From Papaver somniferum (lineage: Eukaryota; Streptophyta; Magnoliopsida; Ranunculales; Papaveraceae), in the NCBI RefSeq assembly GCF_003573695.1, contig NC_039368.1, forward strand, positions 6,533,860 to 6,597,859: DNA of 64,000 bases. The letters run 5' to 3'. Every line of letters begins with the position of its first letter. Within the stretch, counting starts at the first letter, position 1. The position numbers and the translations under genes were made by a program. Shown here piece by piece: positions 20,815-31,727 of the stretch. The notes beneath the pieces were generated by a model. The model was not told where the DNA came from, searched no databases, and saw only the letters and a list, made by a program, of their open reading frames with translations.

Positions 20815-21844
20815 CAAATCGTTTGCATAGTATAGGGAAGTGTCGGGCCTCAAATAGAAGTCATCAACAAACTCTTCAACGGCCTGCATATGAAAGCAAC
20901 AAATTATTATACAATAATCAGAGGTTATTAAATAAGTCAAACTTCCGAATATTCTATATTCGGAATCCTATCGGTTACCCAAAACACCCGATCTATGCAA
21001 ATGAATGTACACAGTTTACTGAGTGAAAAAAATGATATAATCGGAGGTAATTAAATAAGTTAAACTTCCGAATACTTTATATTCGGAATCCTATCGGTTA
21101 CCCAAAACACCCGATTTATGCAAATGAATGTACACAGTTTACTGAGTGCAAAATATGATATAATCGGAAGCTAAAATATATAGTAAACCAGCCGAATATA
21201 AATAACCTGTAGATAACTTTAATCGATAAACATCCTATTTTCAAGTTTTCGGAAATTTTATTTTGAGGCCACTGTTATATTCGGCAGTCAAATAATGTTA
21301 AACTATTACCGATTGTAAAGGATAAGAATACTGAGTTTTGAAATTTTCTGAGGAATTCGTTTTTGGGGCCATTCGGAGGTAAATAACTCTACATAACTAC
21401 CGAATGTAGATATTTTTGGAAAACCAGTTTGGGGTTTTTCTCATATTCGGCGGTAAACTAGTATCTTGTAACTACCGAATACACATATTTGGTACTCAGT
21501 GTGTTATATTCGTAAGTTTAATCTAGAAATTATCTACCGAATCTGGGTAGTTCATGGCATTCAATGCATGCAATAATCGGTTTTTCTTGTTTACAAAAGC
21601 ACACAAACGCATGCAAATCGAGTATTTTAGTTTCTTAACACAATACCTGTGTTTTACATGCATCGTTAGCTTCAATATCATGCGATTCTCCATTTTCTTC
21701 CATGAAAGGGTCGTCTATGTTTTCCTCTCCACAAAAGTTTGGATCATTCAACATATACCCCAAATTGTCTTCTCTAAACGGTCGTGAACCCTCAACATTT
21801 TGTTCTTCGTCATGATTCTCACCTTCTTCTTCGTATCCATCCAT
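20815..21844 (-). pseudogene. First two exons of the MULE transposase gene
   Basis: Exon 1 (21844-21647) encodes 66 acidic residues starting MDGYEEEGENHDEEQ and ends ACAG/GTATTG. Exon 2 (20883-20815) encodes AVEEFVDDFYLRPDTSLYYA and ends TTG/GTATAC. Both junctions are in phase 0 with exon 3 at 20724 (acceptor CGTTTAG). The intervening 760-bp intron contains the right-side repeats. Confidence 0.65.
20915..21160. repeat. 123-bp tandem duplication in MULE
   Basis: Two near-identical units starting at 20915 and 21038, each with ACTTCCGAATA, ATTCGGAATCCTATCGGTTA and TGAATGTACACAGTTTACTG. Confidence 0.85.
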
Positions 21845-22129
21845 TTTTGTAGTGATAAAATGTGTTTTCTATTTTTTTCCTTCACCTTCTTCTCTATAAC
21901 TCTAACAACTCAAAAATGAAAAAGAAATGGAAAAAATGAAACACAAATCATTCTAATACTGCACCGACTACAATCAGAAGTATGGGAAATATTTTGGCTT
22001 CCGATTTCATTCGGAGGGTAACAATGTTATCATATCCTCCGAATATATAAGGGTAATTTCGCCATTACGAATTACGCGAGATAAGGGCTGGCTACATTTT
22101 CCCTTTGGGTGACCTTTTTTGTTTTATTG

Positions 22130-22171
22130 TTGGCCCCTAAACCCTTTTGAGTGGCCCCTAAAAACGCCAGG
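22130..22171 (-). repeat. Right terminal inverted repeat of the MULE
   Basis: Complement starts CCTGGCGTTTTTAGGGGCCA, pairing with 15659-15700. It is followed by CAAAAGAA at 22172-22179. Confidence 0.85.
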
Positions 22172-22179
22172 CAAAAGAA

Positions 22180-22574
22180 GTCGTCATCAGTTTGTAAGAT
22201 ATTTTCTGCTTTTTAGTTAGAGACTAGATTTTGTGCCCTTGCTATGCACCCGGCATATTCTTTTCATTTTCAGTTGGTGTGCTCGGGGTTCTTGGTACGA
22301 GTGGGGTTTCTCCTTGCCCGTGACAATGCGCTTTTTGTTTGGTGTGCGCAGGGCTTGCCAGCCCGACGATGTATTTTTGATTAAGTGTGGTTGGGAAAAT
22401 ACGTTAAATAAGTGAAGAACATGTGAAATTTTGTTTTTAACTTGGTGTGTGCGGGGGAAAATGTAAATGCATTTTTTATTCGGTGTGCACGGGGCTTCAT
22501 CCGCCCCGTGGCAATGCATTTTCGATTGATGTGCGCGGGGGTTTGTCCCGTCCCGTGATGATATATTTTTGATT
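22180..22574 (+). repeat. GC-rich degenerate tandem repeats
   Basis: Imperfect units of about 60-80 bp contain GGTGTGCGCGGGG or GTGTGCTCGGGG, followed by a CCCGTGRCAATGC or CCCGTGATGAT block and TTTTTGATT. Nothing codes. Copia 1 inserted in this array, which resumes at 28421 (TGCATGGGGTTTCACC). Confidence 0.6.
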
Positions 22575-22579
22575 TGATG

Positions 22580-23291
22580 TGTTGGAACAATTGTCGATTT
22601 CACACCTGCAAAACAAAGATTAAGACACAAAACAAAGTGACGGATGAGTCACGATCATGTCGCTCTCTTTAGGACGTTTCGTGGCTCTGCCTTGAATTTT
22701 GTGCAAGCAGTTCTTTTCCGTCACAACGCCCCCAGGATAAAACAGCCGAGAAAAACTCTTTTTCGATCTCTCAAGCACACAATGAGAAATCGATCACTTT
22801 TACTCTCTCTATTCTTGCTCAGTATTTTTGGTCTCTTGATTCTCAGAAAAACAATAGTGTAAAAACTTGTTATTTTCTTTCTGTTCTCAAAACTGTTTTT
22901 ATAACCAGGCAGTCAATGTAGATCAATGCAGAATAAATTGGATTAATTGCTGCAATTAAAATTCCATTCGAAACAGTCAAAAAACGGGAAAATAAATCAT
23001 GCCATAATTAGCGCAATTAAAACATAACTAAGTGCAGTAAAAAAACGGTTTGAAAAAATCTTTTAAAAACAGCAAAAATACTTTCCAAATTCAAGAGACC
23101 TCCCAAGGCCCCTCAAGGCCCCGCTCCCAGACTAATGTTATATATATATAATAATATATATGCACAATAAGTAGGGGGAGGGATTCGATCCTGATACCTA
23201 ACCCTCCAGGCCCAAAATGCTTAACCACTGGGCCAAGCTCGAATTGTTGATATAAATGTATAAAAGAATTATTTTAAAACATATATCCCAA
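22580..23291 (-). repeat. Left LTR of copia 1, inverted
   Basis: 712 bp, reverse complement of the right LTR with scattered differences. It ends ATATATCCCAA, lacking the last bases of the U3 end, and passes directly to the gag leader. No primer-binding site follows. Confidence 0.88.
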
Positions 23292-23324
23292 GCCGTTCAA
23301 GTTTGAAGGACTTCACTTCAGAAG

Positions 23325-24126
23325 ATGGAAACTAAAGTTGTTTTTCTACCTCAAACTAATGAAGTTGCACATGATGGTGACCTCCATCAAACCAGCTGAT
23401 CCACAAGATGCAGAAGCTGCAGAAAAAGCATCTCCAGCCGCAACAAGTGCAACTCCTCAACCAACTGAAGAACCTGTTGTGACCCAAACTGCTGAAGAAA
23501 AACAAAAATCCTATGAAAAATGGATTGATAATGACTTTGATTGTAAAAACTATATTCTGAATGATTTTTCTGACGATCTATATGAATATTACTCCACATT
23601 TGATACTGCTAAAGATGTGTGGGATTCCTTACAGAAGAAATATGATACTGAAGAAGACGGATCGAAGAAATATGTTGTAAGCCGCTACCTGAGATATCAA
23701 ATGGTGGATGAAAAATCAGTCGTTGCTCAGGCTCATGAACTTCAGAAAATAGCTCATGAAATTATGACGGAAGGTATGAAAACTGATGAACAATTTTAAG
23801 TATCTGTATTGATTGATAAATTGCCCCCATCTTGGAAAGGTTTTCGTAATGCTTTGCGTCATAAAATTAAGGAATTTTCTCTTGAAAGTTTGATTGTTAA
23901 GCTCAGGGTTGAAGAGGAAGCACGGAAACAAGACAGAAAGGAAGAGATTCTCATCGTTTCCAATAATAAGAATCAGACTCAACCGAGTTTGAAACCTAAA
24001 AAAAACCGATGAAACCTGACCAGAACCAAAGGAAAGGAAAACCTAATCAAAACAAGAACCCACACCCATCAAGGAAATTTCTCTGATTCTGAGTTCCTTT
24101 GTTATACTTGCGGTAAACCAAACCAC
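23325..24126 (+). pseudogene. Gag of copia 1, broken
   Basis: The ATG at 23325 is in a different frame from most of gag, which is open from 23338. The copia-type Gag region is recognisable ([57 protein letters not shown]). In-frame stops fall at 23797 (TAA) and 24010 (TGA). A CCHC zinc knuckle, CYTCGKPNHMGRDC, follows at about 24108. Confidence 0.85.
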
Positions 24127-25832
24127 ATGGGTAGGGATTGCAGGAATAACAAAGGAAAGAATAACTCACAAGCTAATGCTGTTGAAAGCGTTATAATTGC
24201 CATGGTTTCTGATCCAGAGATTCACATGGTTGGTGGAACCGATGGGTGGTGGATATACAGTGGTGCTTCGCGCCATTGTTGTTTTGATAGGTCCCTATTT
24301 AAGAGCTATGCAGAAATCAAGGATAAGAAAGTGTTGTTGGGAGACTCCCATACCACTATTGTGAAAGGTTCTGGTACGGTAGAACTGAAGTTTACCTATG
24401 GGAAGACAATTATGCTTAAAGATGTCCTCCACACTCCAGAAATGAGAAAGAATCTTGTTTCCGGCTATCTTCTCAACAAGGCTGGGCTGTATCAAACTAT
24501 TGGATCTGATGTTTACACAATTACTAAAAACAGAGTGTTTATAGGAAAAGGTTATGCTGTTGATGGAATGTTTAAGCTTAATGTTGAAATGAATAAAATT
24601 GCATCTTCTTCTTATATGGTGTGTACTTTTAATGTTTGGCATGCTAGACTTTGTCATGTGAACAGTAGATCAGTAGATACCATGAGAAAGCAAGGTCTTA
24701 TTCCAAAACTATCCATGCATGATTTTGAAAAATGTGAATCTTGCAGTCAAGCTAAGATAACGAAGAGTTCCCATAAATCTGTTATTAGAAAATCTGAACC
24801 ATTGGAGTTAGTGCATTCTGATTTGTGTGAATATGAAGGTATATTAACTAGAAATGGAAAGATATATGTTATGAATTTTATTGATGATTATTCTAATTAT
24901 ACCTATGTTTACTTGCTAAGTCATAAGAATGAAGCTATTGAAAAATTTAAGGTTTTTATTGTTGAAGTTGAAAATCAATTTGGTAGGAAAATTAAGAGAT
25001 TTCGTGGTGATGGAGGAACTGAATATGATTCTAAACCATTCACTGAAATTTATGAATCTTCTGGAATTATACATGAAAAAACTGCTCCGTATAACCATGA
25101 AATGAATGGAAAGCTGAAAGAAAGAATCGTACATTTACTACTCTTGTGACTGCATGTTTGCTGAGTTCTGGTGCTGCCCCTCATTGGTGGGGAGAAATTT
25201 TGCTAACTGTTTGCTATGTTTTGAATCGTGTGACAAATTCAAAAACTAAAATTTCACCCTATGAACTTTGGAAAAACAGAAAACCAAATGTATCTTATTT
25301 TAAAGTATGGGGTTGTTTGGCTTATGTTCGTATTCCTGATCCTAAAAGATCAAAGCTAGCTAGTAAAGCTTATGAATGTGTTTTTGTTGGGTATGCTCAA
25401 AACAGTAAAGCTTATAGATTTTTTGATCTAAATAATAAAGTTATTATTGAATCTATTGATGCTGATTTCTTTAAAGATAAATTTCCTTTTAAATCTAGAA
25501 ATAGTGGGGGTTCTCTACCTAGTACAAGTTCTGATCTTAGAATAGAAGAACCTAGAACTGCAGAGACTAAAGACGCTGAAATTGAACCCAGACGTAGTAA
25601 AAGGGCTAGGATTGCGACAGACTATGGTTCTGATTTTGAAGTTTATACCCTAGAGGAAGACCCTTCTAGTCTTAAAGAGGCACTTAATTCTCCTGAATCC
25701 GGTTTTTGGCAAGAAGCCATAGATAATGAAATTGACTCCCATAATCTTAATGGAACTTGGCACCTAGCAGATTTACCCCCTGGTTGCAAAGCAATAGGTT
25801 ATAAATGGGTACTTAAGGAGGTTGAACCCTGA
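24127..25832 (+). pseudogene. Protease and integrase of copia 1, broken
   Basis: Continues the gag frame. The protease motif reads WIYSGASRH, so the catalytic Asp is replaced by Tyr (24256-24258). Next are the integrase zinc-binding region (WHARLCHVNS and CESCSQAKI) and the core with LVHSDLCEYEG and GDGGTEYDS. The NG-x-E part reads MNGKLKERI. The frame shifts near 25145 and resumes at 25146-25832 with the C-terminal integrase domain (YELWKNRKPNVSYFKVWGCL) and the start of RT (GYKWVLKEV). Confidence 0.85.
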
Positions 25833-27196
25833 TGGTTCAGTAGACAAACACAAAGCTAGGTTGGTAAGGATTTAGACAAAGAGAAGATGTAGATTTCTTT
25901 GATACTTATTCTCCCGTTACAAGATTGACTTCTATTCGTGTTTTGATTGTTGTTGCTGATGTGCATAATCTTGTTGTTCATCAAATGGATGTTAAAACAA
26001 CTTTTTAAATGGTGAATTAGAAGAAGAAATTTACATGGAACAACCTGAAGGTTTTGTTGTTCCTGGTCAAGAACATAAAGTGTATAAGTTAGATAAGTCA
26101 TTGTATGGTTTGAAACAAGCTCCTAAGAAATGGCATGAAAAATTTGATAATTTGATGATTTCACATGGTTTCAGAATTAATGAAAGTGACAAATGCATAT
26201 ACTATAAGTTTGAAAACAATACATGCATCATGATTTGTTTATATGTGGATGATTTGCTTATTTTTGGTTCAAACTTGTCTGTGGTTGAAGAAACTAAGAA
26301 TATGCTTAAGTCTAACTTTGAAATGAAAGATTTGGGTGAAGCTAGTGTAATTCTGGGAATTAAGATTACTAGAACTAATGATGGTATTTATTTGGATCAG
26401 TCTCATTATATTGAAAAGATTTTAAAGAAGTACAACTATTTTGATTGTAAACCTGTGAGTACTCCTTTTGATGCTAGTGTTAAACTGTTTAAAAATACTG
26501 GTGATAGCATTAGACAATCTGAACATGCTAGTATAATTAGTAGTCTTCGTTATGCAACTGATTGTACCAGACCAGACATTGCATATGCAGTGGGGGTTTT
26601 TATGCAGGTTTACCAATTGCCCTGGTTTGGAACACTGGAATGCAGTTGAGAGGGTTATGCGGTATCTTAAAAAGACCGTTAACCTAGGATTACACTATAA
26701 GAGATTTCCTGCAGTCCTTGAAGGATACTGCGATTCTGATTGGAACTCTCTTTCAGATGACTCCAAGGCCACTGGTGGATATTTGTTTAATATTGCTGGT
26801 GGCGCTGTGTCTTGGAAGTCAAAGAAACAGACAATTATGGCTCAATCTACGATGGAGTTTGAATCGATAGCACTAGCAGCAACTAGTGAAGAAGCAGGAT
26901 GGTTTAGAAACTTGCTTTCTCAAATTCCTGTATGGGATAGACCGATATCAGCTATTATGATCCATTGTGATAGTACCGCGACTATTGCAAAAGTACAGAA
27001 CTGTTTTTATAACGGTAAGAATCGACAAATGCGTCGAAAGCACATCACAGTTAGAGAGTTTCTCACAACTAGTGTTGTACATGTGGATCATGTTAGGTCG
27101 GAAGAGAACTTAGCTGATTCTTTGACGAAAGGATTAGCTAGGGAAAATGTATTATATACCTCTAAAGGCATGGGACTTTTTCCCATTAGAAGTTGA
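25833..27196 (+). pseudogene. Reverse transcriptase and RNase H of copia 1, broken
   Basis: The first RT third (25833-26034) is in several frames. An open frame from 26035 has SLYGLKQAPKKWHEKF and the catalytic YVDDLLIFG. A shift near 26600 leads to the RNase H frame (26552-27196) with YCDSDWN, GGAVSWKSKKQ and SLTKGLARE. The order INT before RT is diagnostic for copia. Confidence 0.85.
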
Positions 27197-27705
27197 GTCA
27201 TTTTGTGATGGATACCCACCTAGAAATAGGTTCAAAGGGAATAACGATTCACAAATGATATGGAGATAGAATCATGCACCTCTCCCATGGCATGATATCC
27301 TGAAGCGGGTTAAGGTTGAGTTTTTTTTTTTAACTCTTAATGAAGTCTATAGGTCTGTATAGAGTGGGGTACCAAGCTACATGAGTACCTTTGATAGACT
27401 CACCTATGTGAATGAGAAAGTGTGGCTGCTTTCTATGAGAACATGGGCAGTTCTCTAAAACATTCATTGAAACTGGAATAAGCACAGGGCCATAATGTGA
27501 TGGCATTTAAGACTTTACTCTTAGTATAGTTGTGTGTGTGTTAAGTAATTTGTTCCCTCCATAGAGTTCAAAGACATGTGTTCACTCTGTGACAGAGTTC
27601 AGAGAATTTAATACTATGTAAAGGTTCAAAATCGAAAGATACCTTTGCTTATGCACATAACTATACGAATCTTGCTCAATGATTTTAAAAATATAAGTGG
27701 GAGAT
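27197..27705 (+). other. 3' untranslated part and polypurine tract of copia 1
   Basis: Non-coding. AAGTGGGAGAT (27695-27705) immediately before the LTR is the polypurine tract. Confidence 0.7.
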
Positions 27706-28415
27706 TGTTGGGATATATGTTTTAAAATAATTCTTTTATACATTTATATCAACAATTCGATCTTGTCCCAGTGGTTAACCATTTTGGGCCTGGAGGGTTA
27801 GGTCTCAGGATCGAATCCCTCCCCCTACTGATTGTGCATATATATTATTATATATATAACATTAATCCGGGAGCGGGGTCTTGGGGCCTTGGGAGGTCTC
27901 TTGAATTTGGAAAGTATTTTTGTTGTTTTTAAAAGATTTTTTCAAAACGTTTTTTACTGCACTTAATTATGTTTTAATTGCGCTAATTATGGCATGGTTT
28001 ATTTGCCCGTTTTTTTTTACTGTTTCGAATGGAATTTTAATTGCAACAATTAATCCAATTTATTCTCCATTGATCTGCATTGACCGCCTGGTTATAAAAC
28101 AGTTTTGAGAACAGAAAGAAAATAACAAGTTTTTACACTATTGTTTTTCTGAGAATCAAGAGACCAAAAATACTGAGCAAGAATAGAGAGAGTAAAAGTG
28201 ATCGATTTCTCATTGTGTGTTTGAGAGATCGAAAGAGAGTTTTTCTCGGCTGTTTTATCCTGGGGGCATTGTGACGGAAAAGAACTGCTTGCACAAAATT
28301 CAAGGCAGAGCCACGAAACATCCTAAAAAAAGCGACCTGGTCGTGACTCAGCCGTCACTTTGTTTTGTGTCTTAATCTTTGTTTTGCAGGTGTGAAATCG
28401 ACAATTGTTCCAACA
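27706..28415 (+). repeat. 3' LTR of copia 1
   Basis: 710 bp, TGTTGGGATATATG to TTGTTCCAACA, in normal orientation relative to the internal genes. Confidence 0.9.
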
Positions 28416-28420
28416 TGATG

Positions 28421-30008
28421 TGCATGGGGTTTCACCAACCCACCCCCAAACTATGGTTAGTCCATGTTCTCGGGTTTTGAGTTATAAGTTAGCCAGGGCT
28501 TACCGCCCATGGTTTTATAGTTAGTCGGGTTATATCGGCCATTAGGAAACTGTTAAAGAACTACACAATTAAAAGATTGTACGAACTACACAATTAAACA
28601 ATTGAACGAATTTCGAAAGGAAATCTAGTTATTTTAGTGCCGGACAAAATTACTGATTTAATATGTTAGCTTTATATTCAGTTGATGTTAATTAGCCTTT
28701 GTTCCAGGATTTGGAAACCAACATATAACATACTGTCCGCCAGATGAGAAAAATAAAATATTTTGGGCTGCAAGCCGATTCCAATTTGGGTAGAAGGAAA
28801 TTGCATAGGGTGCATATGTACGTAGTTAATAACAACTGGGGTTCCGAGTTCCCACACTGGAAAAAATTTATGATCACTTAACGTAACAAATATCCCCAAA
28901 TGCTGATAGTTTTGAGTAATACGCCGGAGTACATATCCACCCCACTATTCCATCTTATCATTCATTCCAGTTAGTAAATATTCTATTTGTGATCGTCAGG
29001 ATTTTGTTTATCCACATATGGTAATTTGAGATCACCCAACCGTTCCTTCAAAAATTATTAAGTCTTCAAGATACGTAATATCTTTGTAAGTAATTGGTGC
29101 AGAATCTAATTCATCATCTGCAACACCAACGGTATATCTTCATGGTTTTCTGTTGACGCATGTCTATGAAATTACTAATGATGCAGCAAATCCATGTCCT
29201 TCTAATCAAATATTCGTCCAAATTCTGACTCCCTCTATCAATCAAGACATCAAGGTCATCATCATATTATATCTGCCAACTGCATTAAGTACAAATTTTT
29301 TCTTACAGATACATGGACACTGACAGCCTCGGATAATAAAGATACACTCTACTATGCACTTCAATAATATTAGCTTCTGCAACTGTTCAACAACCAAGCT
29401 CAAAGGGAACTACCAATTTTGTGCCTCTTTTAACCTTTTAAATTCCTTGTGTAAAAAGTTGTGTATTGCATCAACGCATATTGTTCTGAACACCAACAAT
29501 AACAACTAACTTTTATGTTTGAATGTTGTATCATCCTAACAAAATTTGTTGTTAAGACAACTTCACTAAAAATTTCATTATAAAATCTAAGCATGTTTTG
29601 CATTTATGTCTGAGCGTGAAGGCTAAGAAAATCACTTCTCTGGCACTAATATTAGCACTAACACGTCTTAACCGAAAAACACAATTTATATTATTCTGTC
29701 TTTAACCATTTTCAAAATTATAAACTTTTACTTCCATTGCCAGTAAAGAGAGGATCAACCGTTTATTATTTAATCTTAAAAGAAAAATTAAAAACAAATT
29801 TTTTTTGATTATTTGAAAGAAACGTACAGTTTATCAAACTTATAGAGGAAACGTACCACCCTTCGAGTTTTTCGTTGAAACTCTCTGCAACCATGTACAG
29901 TTGATGTTCTTTTTAAGTGCTGTTGGTGTGATCTCCATTTGTTGAACCTGTGGCTTGCACATTTTCTCCTACACAATGATGTTGCAATTGTTATTAGTGT
30001 TCTTCCCG
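28421..30008. other. Intergenic sequence between copia 1 and gypsy 2
   Basis: Starts as the continuation of the GC-rich repeat array, then 1.5 kb of AT-rich DNA without a convincing gene. A 73-codon minus frame (28899-28678) is unrecognised. Confidence 0.5.
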
Positions 30009-30013
30009 GAGCT

Positions 30014-30490
30014 GTAAGGGTAAAATATGTCACACATAGTTATCATGCGAAGTGGTATCATTATAAAGGAGCGAACTAATTTCGCACGTAGCATATCCAA
30101 GATGATGGAACCAATGACGTCATGAATTCACGAGTAAAGTGTGAGGTCTGTGCGAAGTTCAAAGAGCATGTGCGAGAAGATCCAATATAAGCGTGCGAGG
30201 ACGTCGCACGCCAGATCTGAAAATAGGGGTTTTATTAGTTGTCCTCCACTATGTAAAACTCCTATATATAGTACCAACTACCACTATGTTGAGAGAGAGA
30301 TCTTTTTGGAGAGTTGAGATAGAACTTTAGAAGAGAGAAAATTATTTGCTCCCCAAGTTAGGGTTTATATTCTTTCTTCGTATTGATTTCTAAACTTAAT
30401 AAAATTCTTCTAAGTGTTCTTCATAATGGTTTCATAGTTTGTTCTATAGATTATCTAAGGGGTGTGATTGTAGGATTTCCTGCAACTTCA
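30014..30490 (+). repeat. 5' LTR of gypsy 2
   Basis: Followed by TTTTGGCGCTAGAATACAGC (30491-30510), the primer-binding site shared with gypsy 1. TATATATAG at about 30264 is a likely TATA box. Confidence 0.85.
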
Positions 30491-31002
30491 TTTTGGCGCT
30501 AGAATACAGCTCGGAGAAGGGATTACACCTGCTTGTAATAGTCTTAAACTGATTTTTCGAAAAATTCTTATTATTCTTGTTTTTGTGAAAGATTTTGATT
30601 GCTTTCGCTGAGTTTCAATCTTTAGGTTCACTGAAAACGCAGTTTTCATTTAGGAAAAGCTTGTGAAAGGTTTTAATTTATAAAACGAATAGGTTGGTTA
30701 ATTTTTTTTTCGAATTTATAGAGTCATCCTAAAGATCAAGCTCTCTTTAGAAAAGTAAACTTTGCAGATCTGAAAGAAGATTATCCTAGAGATATTTGGA
30801 AAAATTATTCATATTTCAGGAACAAACTAATCGAGGCTGTCTGTAGATAAAAGGGGAACAAATTGATGCGAAAAGCAAAGCAAACAAACATGTGTACGCA
30901 ACATGAAACGAACAAATCCACAAAAGTGATAAAGACCATCGGAGCGAAGAAAGGAACATGCGTCTACAGTGTAATATGATAACAAAATAGGGTGTTGATG
31001 TC
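30491..31002 (+). other. Leader of gypsy 2, gag missing
   Basis: Only 0.5 kb separates the LTR from the protease, against 2.4 kb in gypsy 1. No Gag core or zinc knuckle is found, so gag has been deleted. Confidence 0.7.
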
Positions 31003-31727
31003 ATGGAATTTAATGCATGGATTACAGGGCAGATCCATAAACGTGATTATGAAGGAAGGAAGATATTAACTGTCGAAAAGATGTCACCCCTGCACAAATG
31101 GAAAAAACAGAAGATCATATTCGAAGCGGACGATATACCACAAAGAAGATGGGGGGGAACTGATCCATTGATAGTAACTATACCTGCGCGAAAGGTGGAG
31201 AAGGATAAAGATGCGAAAAACTCAGAGGAATGGACGGTCGAAAGAACTTTGATAGATACCGGGAGCTCAGCCGACATCTTGTTTTATCGCACATTCAAGG
31301 ATATGGGATATACCGACATGGACTTAATGTCATCTACATACAACATCCATGGTTTCAACAAATCAATAAAAAAACCAAAGCGGGAGGTAATTATAAATAT
31401 GTCGCTAGGAGAGATATAAATACAGGTAACACTGTGCGTAGTGGATGTGGAGTCACCGTACAACATGCTCCTGGAGAGACCATGGTTGCATGGTATAAAA
31501 GGCGTAGCATCAACCTTACATCAATGAATTCGTATCCCAATGCCGGGCGGAATAGGAGAAATTGGAGGCGACACAGAAAGAGCAAAAGTCTGTAACCAAT
31601 TAGATGTTAAGAACTATGAAGAAAGAGCAAAAAGGCGAAAGGATAGATGGAGAAAGGAAAATCAGTTGAAGAAGAAGAATAATTCAGAGTATACATGGTG
31701 CGAGCAAAAGAAGGTAAGGGAATACTG
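31003..31727 (+). pseudogene. Protease of gypsy 2, broken
   Basis: The frame has LIDTGSSADILFYRTF (D-T-G active site) and STYNIHGFNKSIKKP. A TAA at 31417-31419 interrupts it; the same frame continues with VESPYNMLLERPWLHGIKGV. It aligns in order with the gypsy 1 protease. Confidence 0.85.

Larger units (their letters stand above)
17818..21844 (-). pseudogene. MULE transposase gene with C-terminal OTU domain, broken
   Basis: Catalyses element excision and insertion. Exons read as 21844-21647, 20883-20815 and 20724-17818, both introns GT-AG with phase 0. Order: acidic N terminus, a FAR1-like DNA-binding region (from TFGSKKEAKEWLMNKEKD), MULE transposase core, SWIM zinc finger, an AT-hook-like KKRGRPRN, then an OTU cysteine protease. 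Lesions: an in-frame TAG at 20016-20014, a stop with frame change near 19572-19490, and another frame change at about 18580. The gene is therefore probably dead here, but each domain is long and well preserved, implying a recent active relative. Confidence 0.82.
15659..22171 (-). mobile_element. Mutator-like DNA transposon (MULE) with OTU-containing transposase
   Basis: A 6.5-kb element bounded by inverted CCTGKCGTTTTTAGGGGCCA ends and an 8-bp target duplication. The subterminal 1-1.3 kb on both sides is full of ATTCGG/CCGAAT-type motifs and local duplications. It encodes a spliced transposase gene on minus (21844 to 17818, broken) and a second ORF on plus (17113). It inserted into the 3' flank of CBF gene 1. 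Confidence 0.9.
22580..28415 (+). mobile_element. Ty1/copia retrotransposon 1 with inverted LTRs, decayed
   Basis: Internal copia genes on + are flanked on the right by a normal 3' LTR (27706-28415) but on the left by the reverse complement of that LTR (22580-23291). Outside both is TGATG (22575-22579 and 28416-28420), a perfect 5-bp duplication, so the structure appears to have integrated as a unit. Both outer ends are the U5 end (CAATTGTTCCAACA outwards). Coding regions have many stops and shifts. Confidence 0.88.

Noticed and set aside
22180..22574. Possible CRISPR-like regular array
   Set aside because: Units are degenerate, unequal in length and without constant spacers; the DNA is a plant nuclear genome.
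22644..22862. 72-codon ORF with hydrophobic end, repeated at 28133-28321
   Set aside because: It is within the copia 1 LTR and seen twice only because the LTR is present twice, inverted.
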